A stretch of 64,000 nt of DNA, from contig OMWS01000001.1 in the NCBI GenBank assembly GCA_900314825.1, positions 1-64,000 of the forward strand, written 5' to 3'. This DNA comes from an uncultured Veillonellaceae bacterium (GTDB taxonomy: Bacteria > Bacillota > Negativicutes > Selenomonadales > Selenomonadaceae). The notes under the pieces were generated by a model. The model saw only the letters and a list, made by a program, of their open reading frames with translations. It had not been told where the DNA came from and searched no databases. A program made the translations under genes and the position numbers. Every line of letters starts with the position of its first letter. Positions within the stretch are counted from its first letter, which is position 1. This document shows, piece after piece, positions 24,860 through 32,728 of this stretch.

Positions 24860-27346
24860 ATGCCACAACCAAAGGCGATAGAAGTGCGTGGAGCGCATAT
24901 GCATAACTTGCGGAATCTCGATCTCGACATCCCGCTGCATGAGATCGTCGGCATCGCCGGCGTGTCGGGGTCGGGGAAGTCGTCGCTCGCGCTCGGCGTG
25001 CTGTATGCCGAGGGCTCGCGGCGGTATCTTGAGGCACTGTCGACGTATACGCGGCGGCGCATGACACAGGCGGCGCTTGCGGATGTCGATGAGATCCGCT
25101 ATGTGCCGGCGGCACTCGCGCTCCGGCAGCGGCCGGGCGTGCCGGGCATCCGCAGCACGTTCGGCACGATGACGGAACTGCTGAACAGCTTGCGCCTCAT
25201 GTTTTCGCGTCTCGCGAGTCACCGCTGCCCGAACGGGCACATGGTGCCGCCGTCCATGAACATCGCGGCCGATCGCGAGATCGTCTGCCCGACGTGCGGC
25301 GTACATTTCTACGGGCCGGGCGCGGAAGACCTCGCGTTCAACAGCCGCGGCGCGTGCAAGACGTGCCAGGGCACGGGCGTCGTGCGCACGGTCGACGAGG
25401 CAAAGCTCGTGCCAGATGATTCGTTGACAATCGACGAGGGCGCGGTCGCGCCGTGGCAGAAGCTCATGTGGTCGCTGATGAAAGACATCGCACGCGACCA
25501 TGTCGGCATTCGCACGGACGTGCCGTTCCGCGACCTCACGGCGCGGGAAAAAGACCTCGTGTTCCACGGGCCGGCAAAAAAGTATCACCTGCTGTATCAC
25601 AATGAAAAGACGAATACGGCCGGCGAGATGGATTTCACGTATTTCAATGCCGTGTACACGGTCGAGAATGCGCTCGCGAAAGTGAAGGATGAAAAGGGCA
25701 TGGCGCGCGTCGCGCCGTTCCTCACGGAAGGGCCGTGTCCGGACTGCCACGGCACGCGCCTGTCGGACGAGGCACGGGCGCCGCGCCTTTGCGGCATTTC
25801 GCTCGCGGATGCGACGGCTATGACGCTCATGGATCTCATCCCGTGGGTCGCGCATGTGCCGAAGTCTCTGCCAGAGGAAATGCGCCCGATGGCGGCGGCC
25901 ATCGGCGACGCGTTCCAGCGCACGGCGCGGCGGCTCATGGATCTCGGCCTCGGCTACCTGACGCTCGACCGCGCGGCCGCGACGCTCTCGACGGGCGAGC
26001 GCCAGCGCACGCAGCTCGCGCGCGCCGTGCGCAACGGCACGACGGGCGTGCTCTATGTGCTCGACGAGCCGTCCATCGGCCTGCACCCGTCAAACCTCCA
26101 AGGCCTGCTCGGCGTCATGGACGACCTCGTCGCGGACGGCAATTCCGTCGTGCTTGTCGACCATGACACGCAGGTGCTTCGCCATGCCGACCACATCGTG
26201 GAACTCGGCCCGGGGGCGGGCAAAGAGGGCGGGCACCTCTTGACGTATGGCACGGTGCCCGCCGTCAGCAAGAACAAAGGGTCGCTCATCGGCCCGTACC
26301 TCGATCCGGCGTACCATCCGATGCTGCGCACGGCCTGCCCGAAGGACGCGCTGTTTGAAAACGGCGCCATCGAGCTTGCGACGGGCGCGATCCACACGGT
26401 GCAGCCGCTCCGTGTCCGCATCCCGCGCGGGCGGCTGACGGTCGTGACAGGTGTCTCGGGCTCTGGAAAGACGACGCTCGTCCTTGAAAGCCTCATTCCC
26501 GCGCTTTCGACCAGCATCGCGGGGAAAGCACTGCCGAAGCATGTCCAATCCATCGCGGCGGATGGCATCGCACAGGTGAAGCTCATTGACGCGACGCCGA
26601 TCGGCATCAATGTGCGCTCGACGGTCGCGACGTACGCGAACGTCCACGACGAGCTGCGCAAGCTCTACGCGAAGACGGAAGTGGCGAAAGTGCAGAAACT
26701 CAAGGCCGGCGCCTTTTCGTACAACACGGGCAGCCTGCGCTGCCCGACGTGCGAAGGCACGGGCACGATCAGCCTCGACGTGCAATTTTTGCCCGATGTC
26801 GCCATCCCGTGTCCGGACTGCCACGGCACGCGCTACGCGCCGGCGGCCTCTCATATCCTGCGGGCGGCGGAGGATGGAAAGGACTACGCGCTGCCGACGC
26901 TCATGGCCATGAGCGTCGACGAGGTCTTGCCGCTCTTTGCGCCGCGCACCGTCGTGCACCGCCGCCTGCAAGTGCTGCATGACCTCGGCCTCGGCTACCT
27001 GACGCTCGGCGAGGAGACGCCGGGGCTTTCGGGCGGCGAGGCGCAGCGATTGAAGCTCGCGAGCGAGATGGGCAAGGGACAGGGCGACGCCGTGTTCGTC
27101 TTTGACGAGCCGACCATCGGCCTGCATCCGCGCGACGTCGCGACGCTCGTCGCCGTCTTTGGCCGCCTGCTCGCGCAGGGCGCGACCGTCATCGTCATCG
27201 AGCACGACCTCGACGTCATCCGGAGCGCGGACTACCTCATCGACATGGGCCCGGGCGGCGGCACGGCCGGCGGCCGCATCGTTGCCTGCGGAACTCCGGA
27301 AGAGATTGCAAAGAATCCAGAGAGTATTACGGGACAATACCTGTGA
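24860..27346 (+). CDS. UvrA-like ABC ATPase (UvrA2 type)
   Basis: An 828-residue UvrA paralogue with two ABC cassettes. Cassette 1 has GVSGSGKSSLALG, the signature LSTGERQRTQLARA and LDEPSIGLHPSN; cassette 2 has GVSGSGKTTLV, LSGGEAQRLKLASE and FDEPTIGLHPRD. Zinc modules show CPTCG, CKTCQGTG, CPTCEGTG and CPDCHGTR. It is over 100 residues shorter than housekeeping UvrA (about 940), with the loss in the UvrB-binding region of the first cassette, as in UvrA2 proteins linked to DNA-drug resistance or damage tolerance. The start at 24860 follows ggaggggg. No uvrB or drug-biosynthesis gene is nearby. A role in canonical excision repair is unlikely. Confidence 0.88.
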   Translation: MPQPKAIEVRGAHMHNLRNLDLDIPLHEIVGIAGVSGSGKSSLALGVLYAEGSRRYLEALSTYTRRRMTQAALADVDEIRYVPAALALRQRPGVPGIRSTFGTMTELLNSLRLMFSRLASHRCPNGHMVPPSMNIAADREIVCPTCGVHFYGPGAEDLAFNSRGACKTCQGTGVVRTVDEAKLVPDDSLTIDEGAVAPWQKLMWSLMKDIARDHVGIRTDVPFRDLTAREKDLVFHGPAKKYHLLYHNEKTNTAGEMDFTYFNAVYTVENALAKVKDEKGMARVAPFLTEGPCPDCHGTRLSDEARAPRLCGISLADATAMTLMDLIPWVAHVPKSLPEEMRPMAAAIGDAFQRTARRLMDLGLGYLTLDRAAATLSTGERQRTQLARAVRNGTTGVLYVLDEPSIGLHPSNLQGLLGVMDDLVADGNSVVLVDHDTQVLRHADHIVELGPGAGKEGGHLLTYGTVPAVSKNKGSLIGPYLDPAYHPMLRTACPKDALFENGAIELATGAIHTVQPLRVRIPRGRLTVVTGVSGSGKTTLVLESLIPALSTSIAGKALPKHVQSIAADGIAQVKLIDATPIGINVRSTVATYANVHDELRKLYAKTEVAKVQKLKAGAFSYNTGSLRCPTCEGTGTISLDVQFLPDVAIPCPDCHGTRYAPAASHILRAAEDGKDYALPTLMAMSVDEVLPLFAPRTVVHRRLQVLHDLGLGYLTLGEETPGLSGGEAQRLKLASEMGKGQGDAVFVFDEPTIGLHPRDVATLVAVFGRLLAQGATVIVIEHDLDVIRSADYLIDMGPGGGTAGGRIVACGTPEEIAKNPESITGQYL

Positions 27347-27360
27347 AGATGCAGTAAAAT

Positions 27361-27405
27361 ATGGCCTCTGTTCGCAAGTCTTGCTTGCGGGCGGAGGCCA
27401 TGTTT
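27361..27405. terminator. Hairpin between converging uvrA2 and TauE genes
   Basis: atggcctctg ... ggaggccat encloses a second stem cgcaag / cttgcg. The hairpin lies between two genes that run toward each other. The T-runs on both sides are poor, so its strength is uncertain. Confidence 0.5.
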
Positions 27406-27426
27406 GTCATACGATGTATTTTGCCG

Positions 27427-28173
27427 TTATTTCAGCAGCACTTCTCCCATGCCGATGACAGACGTCACGAGCAGCAGGATGTTGATGGACTGGCGGATCC
27501 ATGTTTTCGGCAGGTACGGGAACAATGCGTCGCCGAGCAGGATGCCTGCGGCGAGGCCGGGGAGCAGGTAGACGTACTCCGTCAGCACGAACGCGAGCGA
27601 CATGCCACCGATGGCGTGAGAGGCGAGCGATGTGATGTTGCAGAAAAAGAAGAAGACGTAGCACGTTGCGCGCAGCATTTCAGGCGCGATTTTCGTATGC
27701 GCCATGTACAGCAGGAACGGCGGCCCGCCCATGCCCGTCGTCGCGGACGTGATGCCGGAGAGCACGCCCGTCTTCACGGCGTTCACATCCGTCTCGCGGA
27801 AACGTGCGTGCGTGACGTGCGTGATCAGGAGCGACGCGAGTACCATCGCATTGATGCAGAATTTCAGCGTGTCGCTCGAAAGCGCGAAAAAAATCCATGC
27901 GCCGATGGGCTGGCCTAGCACGACGCCTGCGAAGAGGAACGCGACGAGCCGCCGGTCGGCCTCGCGGAAATGCATCACGCCCTGCACGAGGTTGCCTGTG
28001 ACGCAGATGAGCAGCACGAGCGTGACGACTTCTTTCGCGTCATAGAAAAACATCAAGAGCGGCGCCAGCACGATGGCGAGCCCGAAGCCCGTAAGCGATT
28101 GCAAAAACGAAGCCGCCACGACGCAGCCGAGCGGCAGCAGGTGCGCGAGCAGGCCGGAAAGGGAAAGTTCCAT
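27427..28173 (-). CDS. TauE/SafE family permease
   Basis: A 248-residue membrane protein with about eight hydrophobic segments. It shows the TauE/SafE (DUF81) features: SFLQSLTGFGLAIVLAPLL near the N-terminus and GITSATTGMGGPPFLLYM at mid-protein, the second half of the internal duplication. These proteins are proposed exporters of sulfite, sulfoacetate or other organosulfur anions; the substrate is unknown. The start at 28173 has aggag eight bases upstream, while an in-frame ATG at 28203 is less well placed. It points toward uvrA2 and away from codY. Confidence 0.85.
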   Translation of the reverse strand: MELSLSGLLAHLLPLGCVVAASFLQSLTGFGLAIVLAPLLMFFYDAKEVVTLVLLICVTGNLVQGVMHFREADRRLVAFLFAGVVLGQPIGAWIFFALSSDTLKFCINAMVLASLLITHVTHARFRETDVNAVKTGVLSGITSATTGMGGPPFLLYMAHTKIAPEMLRATCYVFFFFCNITSLASHAIGGMSLAFVLTEYVYLLPGLAAGILLGDALFPYLPKTWIRQSINILLLVTSVIGMGEVLLK

Positions 28174-28239
28174 GGAAATGTCTCCTGTCGTTGAAAAGTT
28201 CATCGCCCTTTATTATACTGGAGATGCCACGATATGTGA

Positions 28240-28563
28240 ACATCGAAGGATGACAGCGAAAGCATTGCTCATTTGTATGCGCTCGGCCTTGCGCTGTTGC
28301 CGTTCGTTCATTCCATGCCGGCTGTGATGATGGACATCGGCGTCTTCATGGGCGCGGTCTGCTTCGGCATCATCCTCTCGGCCATCGTGCAGCGGGTCGG
28401 CGAGCGCAATGCCATGCTGATTTCGGGCATCCTCAACGCGTCGTCCGGCCGCGGCTCGACGGCGTTTGCGCCGATGATCTCCGGTTTGCTGTCGGCAGGC
28501 GGCTTGCCGCTTGCGTCGCTTGGCCTCGCTGTGCCGGTCGTTTCTCTTGCGCTTTTGTGTTGC
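28240..28563 (+). pseudogene. C-terminal remnant of an MFS transporter
   Basis: The frame is open from 28240 after a TGA and reads ALGLALLPFVHSMPAVMMD, FMGAVCFGIILSAIVQRVG and PLASLGLAVPVVSLALL: the last three membrane segments of a major facilitator of the arabinose-efflux type. No start or N-terminal nine segments exist. The same frame runs to 28686 through the codY control region, where it is no longer protein-like. It looks like a deletion remnant left between the TauE gene and codY. Confidence 0.6.
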
Positions 28564-28578
28564 GAAATTCAGAAATAT
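28564..28578 (+). promoter_or_regulatory. Possible CodY-binding box upstream of codY
   Basis: gaaattcagaaatat keeps the palindromic core ttcagaa of the CodY consensus AATTTTCWGAAAATT, with five mismatches. It sits just before the codY promoter, where autoregulation would be expected. Weak by score alone. Confidence 0.35.
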
Positions 28579-28608
28579 TCGAACAACATCTATCTATTTT
28601 TCAAAATG

Positions 28609-28619
28609 TGTGCTAAAAT
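28609..28619 (+). promoter_or_regulatory. Extended -10 promoter of codY
   Basis: gtgctaaaat gives TAAAAT (28614-28619) preceded by TGC, an extended -10. No good -35 is visible at 17 bases. It is 89 bases before the codY start. Confidence 0.45.
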
Positions 28620-28707
28620 AACTACAACAGTAGGAAATATGTCAGCACTTCGACAAAATGTCGGCAGATTCGTTGTCCCGGTTTGAGCAAGAAAGGGAGT
28701 TATTTTC

Positions 28708-29547
28708 ATGGCGACATTACTGGAAAAAACACGAAAGATCAATCGGCTGCTGCAGCGCTCCGTCAGCGTCGAGTACGATGGCATCGCGCGCGTCCTCAGC
28801 AATGTGCTCGATGCGAATGTCTACATCACGGACACGGCGGGCAAAATCTATGGCTATGCGTTCATCGATGATTTCGAATGCGACCTTATGGTCGACAAGG
28901 TCATCAATCAGGGCGAGTTCCCGCACGCGTATGTGAATTGGCTGAGGCGTGTCGACGAGACGACGCCGAACCTGCGTTCGAAGACCGGCAAGTGCGCATA
29001 CGACGAGGATGTCGATTGCCTCTTCAACGGCAAGAACACGACGATCGTGCCGATTTACAGCAACGGCGACCGCAAAGGGACGCTCGTCGTCGCGAAGTAC
29101 AACGACGAATTCGATGACGACGACCTCGTCCTCGTCGAATATGGTGCGACCGTCGTCGGCATGGAAATCCTGCGCGACGAAAACCTCAAGATCCAGGCCA
29201 TCGAGCGCAAGAAGACGGCCGTGCAGATCGCGATCAACACGCTCTCGTACTCCGAGCAGGTCGCGGCGAAGGGCATCTTGCAGAAGCTCGAAGAAAATGA
29301 CACGGAAGGCAAGCTCGAGGGCAACCTCATCGCCTCGACGGTTGCAAAAGAAATGGACATCACGCGCTCCGTCATCGTCAACGCGCTTCGTAAATTCGAA
29401 TCGGCCGGTGTCATCGAGTCGAAGTCGCTCGGCATGAAGGGCACGTACATCAAGGTCAAAAACGAATACCTCATCGACGAAGTCAAAAAAATCGACGCGA
29501 AGCCGTTGCCGAAAGACGACAAGAAGGCGCGCCACACGCATTTCTGA
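28708..29547 (+). CDS. codY: CodY, GTP/branched-chain amino acid-sensing repressor
   Basis: A 279-residue CodY. The N-terminal GAF domain (about 1-155; SVEYDGIARVLSNVLDANVY, NGKNTTIVPIYSNGDRKGTL) binds branched-chain amino acids. The C-terminal winged helix (about 205-250) has the recognition helix in SVIVNALRKFESAGVIESKS and the wing GMKGTYIKV. CodY represses stationary-phase and nitrogen genes, and motility in several Firmicutes, when GTP and branched-chain amino acids are plentiful. It is about 20 residues longer than B. subtilis CodY because of a charged C-terminal tail. It has its own terminator, yet it lies directly before the flagellar operon. Confidence 0.97.
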   Translation: MATLLEKTRKINRLLQRSVSVEYDGIARVLSNVLDANVYITDTAGKIYGYAFIDDFECDLMVDKVINQGEFPHAYVNWLRRVDETTPNLRSKTGKCAYDEDVDCLFNGKNTTIVPIYSNGDRKGTLVVAKYNDEFDDDDLVLVEYGATVVGMEILRDENLKIQAIERKKTAVQIAINTLSYSEQVAAKGILQKLEENDTEGKLEGNLIASTVAKEMDITRSVIVNALRKFESAGVIESKSLGMKGTYIKVKNEYLIDEVKKIDAKPLPKDDKKARHTHF

Positions 29548-29553
29548 ACCATT

Positions 29554-29593
29554 CGCTCGCTTGAAATTTTTTCTGGCGAGCGTTATTTTTTTG
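29554..29593 (+). terminator. Terminator of codY
   Basis: cgctcgc / gcgagcg stem with a 15-base loop is followed by ttattttttt. It separates codY from the flagellar operon. Confidence 0.8.
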
Positions 29594-29687
29594 TTAAAGA
29601 ATAGGACTTTTTGCGGAAATAAAGGAATTTCGTTTCATGGGACTTCTAAAAGCGCAGAAAAAGTGATAGAATTTGAAGGAGTTATAG

Positions 29688-29732
29688 CGTGCGCGTAGAA
29701 GAAAGAACATAACCGCTTTCTTTGCGTGCACG
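29688..29732 (+). other. Long imperfect hairpin in the flgB leader
   Basis: cgtgcgcgtagaagaaag (29688-29705) pairs with ctttctttgcgtgcacg (29716-29732) over about 17 base pairs, with a few G-U pairs and a one-base bulge. It lies nine bases before the first flgB start and has no T-run, so it is not a simple terminator. The 5' arm also holds a 7-codon frame starting GTG (29689) after gaaggag. Confidence 0.5.
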
Positions 29733-29744
29733 GAATACGAAGGG

Positions 29745-30188
29745 ATGTGGAAGCCCGTGCTGGAACAAATCATGAATTCATCGAACTTCAATTTCCTCGG
29801 GCGCGGCCTCGCGGCGGCCAGCCTCCGGCAGGAAGTCATCTCAAATAATATCGCAAATGTCAACACGCCGAATTTCAAGCGCAGCGAAGTCGTCTTCGAA
29901 GACATCCTCGCGAAGGAGATCGGACTCGGCGGTGATGAGGAAAAGCAGAAGCTTGAGCTCGTCCGTACGCACGACCGTCATCTGCCCGTCACGCCGTTCC
30001 CGAATGAGGATGCGCACATCTACGAGGACGACACGACGACGATGCGCGTCGACAACAACAACGTCGATGTCGACATCGAAATGGCAAGCCTTGCAAAGAA
30101 CCAGCTGTATTATAGCGCCATGGCGCAGAGTCTCGGTGGCTACATGACGAAGCTCAAGAACGTCATCACGAGCGGCGGCCAGTCGTAA
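29745..30188 (+). CDS. flgB: Flagellar basal-body rod protein FlgB
   Basis: A 147-residue rod protein with the axial-family motif RQEVISNNIANVNTPNFKRSE near the N-terminus (core ISNNIANVNTP) and the C-terminal coiled segment ending in MTKLKNVI. FlgB makes the proximal rod just above the MS ring and is exported by the flagellar type III system. ATG 29745 is used; a GTG at 29757, giving MLEQIMNSSNF, matches family starts and is an equal choice. It opens the operon running to at least flgE. Confidence 0.95.
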   Translation: MWKPVLEQIMNSSNFNFLGRGLAAASLRQEVISNNIANVNTPNFKRSEVVFEDILAKEIGLGGDEEKQKLELVRTHDRHLPVTPFPNEDAHIYEDDTTTMRVDNNNVDVDIEMASLAKNQLYYSAMAQSLGGYMTKLKNVITSGGQS

Positions 30189-30249
30189 TAAAAATAGTGA
30201 TGGGACCCCAGTTGCTTCGTGGCATGGGATGGGAAATGGAGATTGACAC

Positions 30250-30699
30250 ATGAGTATGTTTTTGGGAATCGATGCGGCAGCTTCAGGCCTCACGGCTGAG
30301 CGCCTGCGCATGGATGTCATTTCAAATAATATCGCAAACGCAAACACGACGCGGACGGCGCAGGGAGGAGCCTACCACCGCCAGTACGTCGTGTTCGAGC
30401 CGCGCGACAATTCCGAGGGCGCGTTCTCGACGTTCCTCCAGAAATCCGTGAACAAGCTGCGTGCAGGCGATGGCGTGCGCGCTGTCGGCATCGAGGCAGA
30501 TCCTTCGCAGGGTCCGCTCGTCTATGATCCGGGGCACCCGGATGCGAATGCCGAGGGCTATGTCGAGCGCCCGAATGTCAACATCGTTTCGGAAATGGTT
30601 GACATGATCACAGCCTCCCGCGCCTATGAAGCGAATACGACGACGATCAACGCGGCGAAAAGCATGGTCACGAAAGCCCTCGACATGGGCAAAGGCTGA
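30250..30699 (+). CDS. flgC: Flagellar basal-body rod protein FlgC
   Basis: A 149-residue proximal rod protein. The N-terminal axial motif RMDVISNNIANANTTRT (near 20) and the C-terminal EGYVERPNVNIVSEMVDMI plus SRAYEANTTTINAAKSM are the FlgC signature. It assembles with FlgB, FlgF and FliE into the rod. The gene lies 61 bases after flgB; no terminator is between them. Confidence 0.96.
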   Translation: MSMFLGIDAAASGLTAERLRMDVISNNIANANTTRTAQGGAYHRQYVVFEPRDNSEGAFSTFLQKSVNKLRAGDGVRAVGIEADPSQGPLVYDPGHPDANAEGYVERPNVNIVSEMVDMITASRAYEANTTTINAAKSMVTKALDMGKG

Positions 30700-30722
30700 T
30701 GTTTGACGGAAAGACGAGGTGA

Positions 30723-31040
30723 ATGACGATGGAAATGGAACCCCTGCAGATGACGCCCGTGCGTCCCGTGCACATGAGCGCAGAAAGCCATCTTGGCGAA
30801 ACACAGCAGCCGGACGAGGTCAAAGGCTTTGCCGACTATCTGACGGATGCGCTCAAGGAAACGAATCAGCTCCAGCTCGATTCGGACAAGTGGAATGCCG
30901 CGCTCGCGGCCGGCAAGGTGGACGACGTCTCGCAAGTCGTCATCGCCTCGCAGAAAGCGGACATCGCGCTGCAGCTCACGACGCAGATCCGCAACCGCGC
31001 TGTTTCTGCCTACCAAGAAATCATGCGCATGCAGGTGTGA
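30723..31040 (+). CDS. fliE: Flagellar hook-basal body protein FliE
   Basis: A 105-residue FliE, the adaptor between the MS ring and the rod and the first axial substrate exported. The family core is in the C-terminal half: FADYLTDALKETNQLQLDSD, VVIASQKADIALQLTTQIRN and the terminal AVSAYQEIMRMQV. The start is the ATG at 30723 after gacgagg; internal ATGs two and four codons on are possible. It is 23 bases behind flgC. Confidence 0.95.
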   Translation: MTMEMEPLQMTPVRPVHMSAESHLGETQQPDEVKGFADYLTDALKETNQLQLDSDKWNAALAAGKVDDVSQVVIASQKADIALQLTTQIRNRAVSAYQEIMRMQV

Positions 31041-31090
31041 TGTGATGATTTGAAACAGCACACCACTCGATGCGCGAAGGGATGGAGAAT

Positions 31091-32716
31091 ATGGCAGACC
31101 AAGCAGAAAACGCAGAGAAAACGGGATGGAAAGACCGTTATCTGCAGCTTTGGCATAAATATAGCAAGAAACAACGATATATCGCGATCGGAGCGCTTGT
31201 CGCCGTCTTGATTGCCATTGTCGTCGGCGCGGCGATGTATGGCAGCAAGCCGGACATGGTGCCGCTCTTCACGAACATGGAGACGAAGGACGCCGGCGAG
31301 GTCGCAGCAAAACTCAAAGAGCAGAAAGTCACGTACGAAGTCCAGGAAAACAAGCTCGGCACGACGATCCTCGTGCCGTCGGACCAAGTGCACGAAGCGC
31401 GCCTGAATCTCTCGACCGAAGGACTTCCGCGCGGCCAGAAAGGCTTTGAAATCTTCGACGACAGCAAGCTCGGCGTCACGGAATTCCAGAACAAAGTCAA
31501 TTACCTGCAGGCGCTCCAGGGCGAGCTCACGCGTACGATCGAGCAGATCGACGCCGTGCAGAAGGCGCGCGTCCACATCGTCCTGCCGGAAGACAGCCTG
31601 TACAAGAAAAACGAGAAGCCCGCGACGGCGTCCATCATGCTCATGCTGAAGCCGAACCAGACGCTCCAGAAAAAAGAGATCAAGGGCATCGTGAACCTCG
31701 CGGCGCACAGCATCCAGGGACTCCAGCCCGAGAACATCACGATCGTCGATGAGACGGGCAAGATCCTCAACGATCCGGACGAGCTCGACGAGCAAGGCGT
31801 CAATGCCAAGACGATGACGCAGCTCGAGATGACGAAGAAAGTCCAGGACAACATCCAGAAGAACGTCCAGTCCCTGCTCGACCAGTCGCTCGGCGAAGGC
31901 CGTGCGGTCGCGCGCGTCAGCGTCGAGCTCGATTTCGACGATGCGACGACGGACACGCAGACGTTCACGCCGGTCGTCGACGATTCGGGCATCATCCGCA
32001 GCCAGCAGGACATGAATGAGACGTACAGCGGCACGTCGACCCAGCCGGGCGGCCCTGCCGGCGTCCAGTCAAATGTGCCGGGCTACGTCGCGCAGAATGG
32101 CAACTCGAATGCGAACTACGAGAAGAAGGAATCGACGAAGAACTACGAGATCAACGAGGAAAAGAAGAAGGTCATCGCTTCTCCCGGCTCGATCCGCCGC
32201 CTGAACGTCGCCGTGCTCGTCAATGACGACATCAATGCGACGCAGCAGGACAGCATCCTCCGCAGCGTGAGCTCGGCGGCCGGCATCAACCAGGACCGCG
32301 GCGACACCGTCTCCGTTGAGCCGCTGCCATTCAGCACGGAAGCGCGTGACCGCCTCGCGGCTGCCGAGCAGGCGGAAAAAGACCGCCAGGATCGCATTTT
32401 CTATGCCGAGGTCGGCATCCCGCTCCTCATCATCGCGCTCATCGTCGGCGCGCTGCTCATGCGCCGTCGCAAGAAGCAGCAGGAGCAAGAGGCCGCCGAA
32501 GAAGCGGCACGCCTCGAACAGGAGGAACAGGAGCGCATGGCAGAAGAAGCACGTGCTGCCGCCATCGAGGCCGGCGAAATCCCGGAAGGCGAAGAAGAAC
32601 TTTCCGAGGAAGAGCAGAAGCGCCTCACCGAGAAGCAGCAGCTGCAGGAACTCATCGATCAGAAACCGGCCGAAGTCGCCATGCTCATCAAGACGTGGCT
32701 GTCCGACGAAGAATAA
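31091..32716 (+). CDS. fliF: Flagellar MS-ring protein FliF
   Basis: A 541-residue inner-membrane protein that forms the MS ring. Membrane segment 1 is at about 29-50. Ring-building YscJ-like domains (about 55-215) include PSDQVHEARLNLSTEGLPRG and RVHIVLPEDSLY. A variable beta-collar region (about 250-370) follows, then membrane segment 2 (about 440-460) and a cytoplasmic Glu-rich coiled tail. The last 30 residues (QQLQELIDQKP and MLIKTWLSDEE) are the FliG-binding helix. ATG 31091 has gaaggg nine bases upstream; ATGs at 31070 and 31082 are alternatives. Confidence 0.96.
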   Translation: MADQAENAEKTGWKDRYLQLWHKYSKKQRYIAIGALVAVLIAIVVGAAMYGSKPDMVPLFTNMETKDAGEVAAKLKEQKVTYEVQENKLGTTILVPSDQVHEARLNLSTEGLPRGQKGFEIFDDSKLGVTEFQNKVNYLQALQGELTRTIEQIDAVQKARVHIVLPEDSLYKKNEKPATASIMLMLKPNQTLQKKEIKGIVNLAAHSIQGLQPENITIVDETGKILNDPDELDEQGVNAKTMTQLEMTKKVQDNIQKNVQSLLDQSLGEGRAVARVSVELDFDDATTDTQTFTPVVDDSGIIRSQQDMNETYSGTSTQPGGPAGVQSNVPGYVAQNGNSNANYEKKESTKNYEINEEKKKVIASPGSIRRLNVAVLVNDDINATQQDSILRSVSSAAGINQDRGDTVSVEPLPFSTEARDRLAAAEQAEKDRQDRIFYAEVGIPLLIIALIVGALLMRRRKKQQEQEAAEEAARLEQEEQERMAEEARAAAIEAGEIPEGEEELSEEEQKRLTEKQQLQELIDQKPAEVAMLIKTWLSDEE

Positions 32717-32728
32717 GGGGAAATTTCC

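Noticed and set aside
28073-28327. Open frame opposite the TauE gene running toward codY
   Set aside because: It is antisense to a well-supported membrane protein and has no start signal or family match.
29640-29690. Sigma-28-type promoter before flgB (taaa ... gatag)
   Set aside because: Spacing and the -10 do not fit TAAA-N15-GCCGATAA; a TAGAAT-like -10 is present but without a good -35, so no promoter is called.
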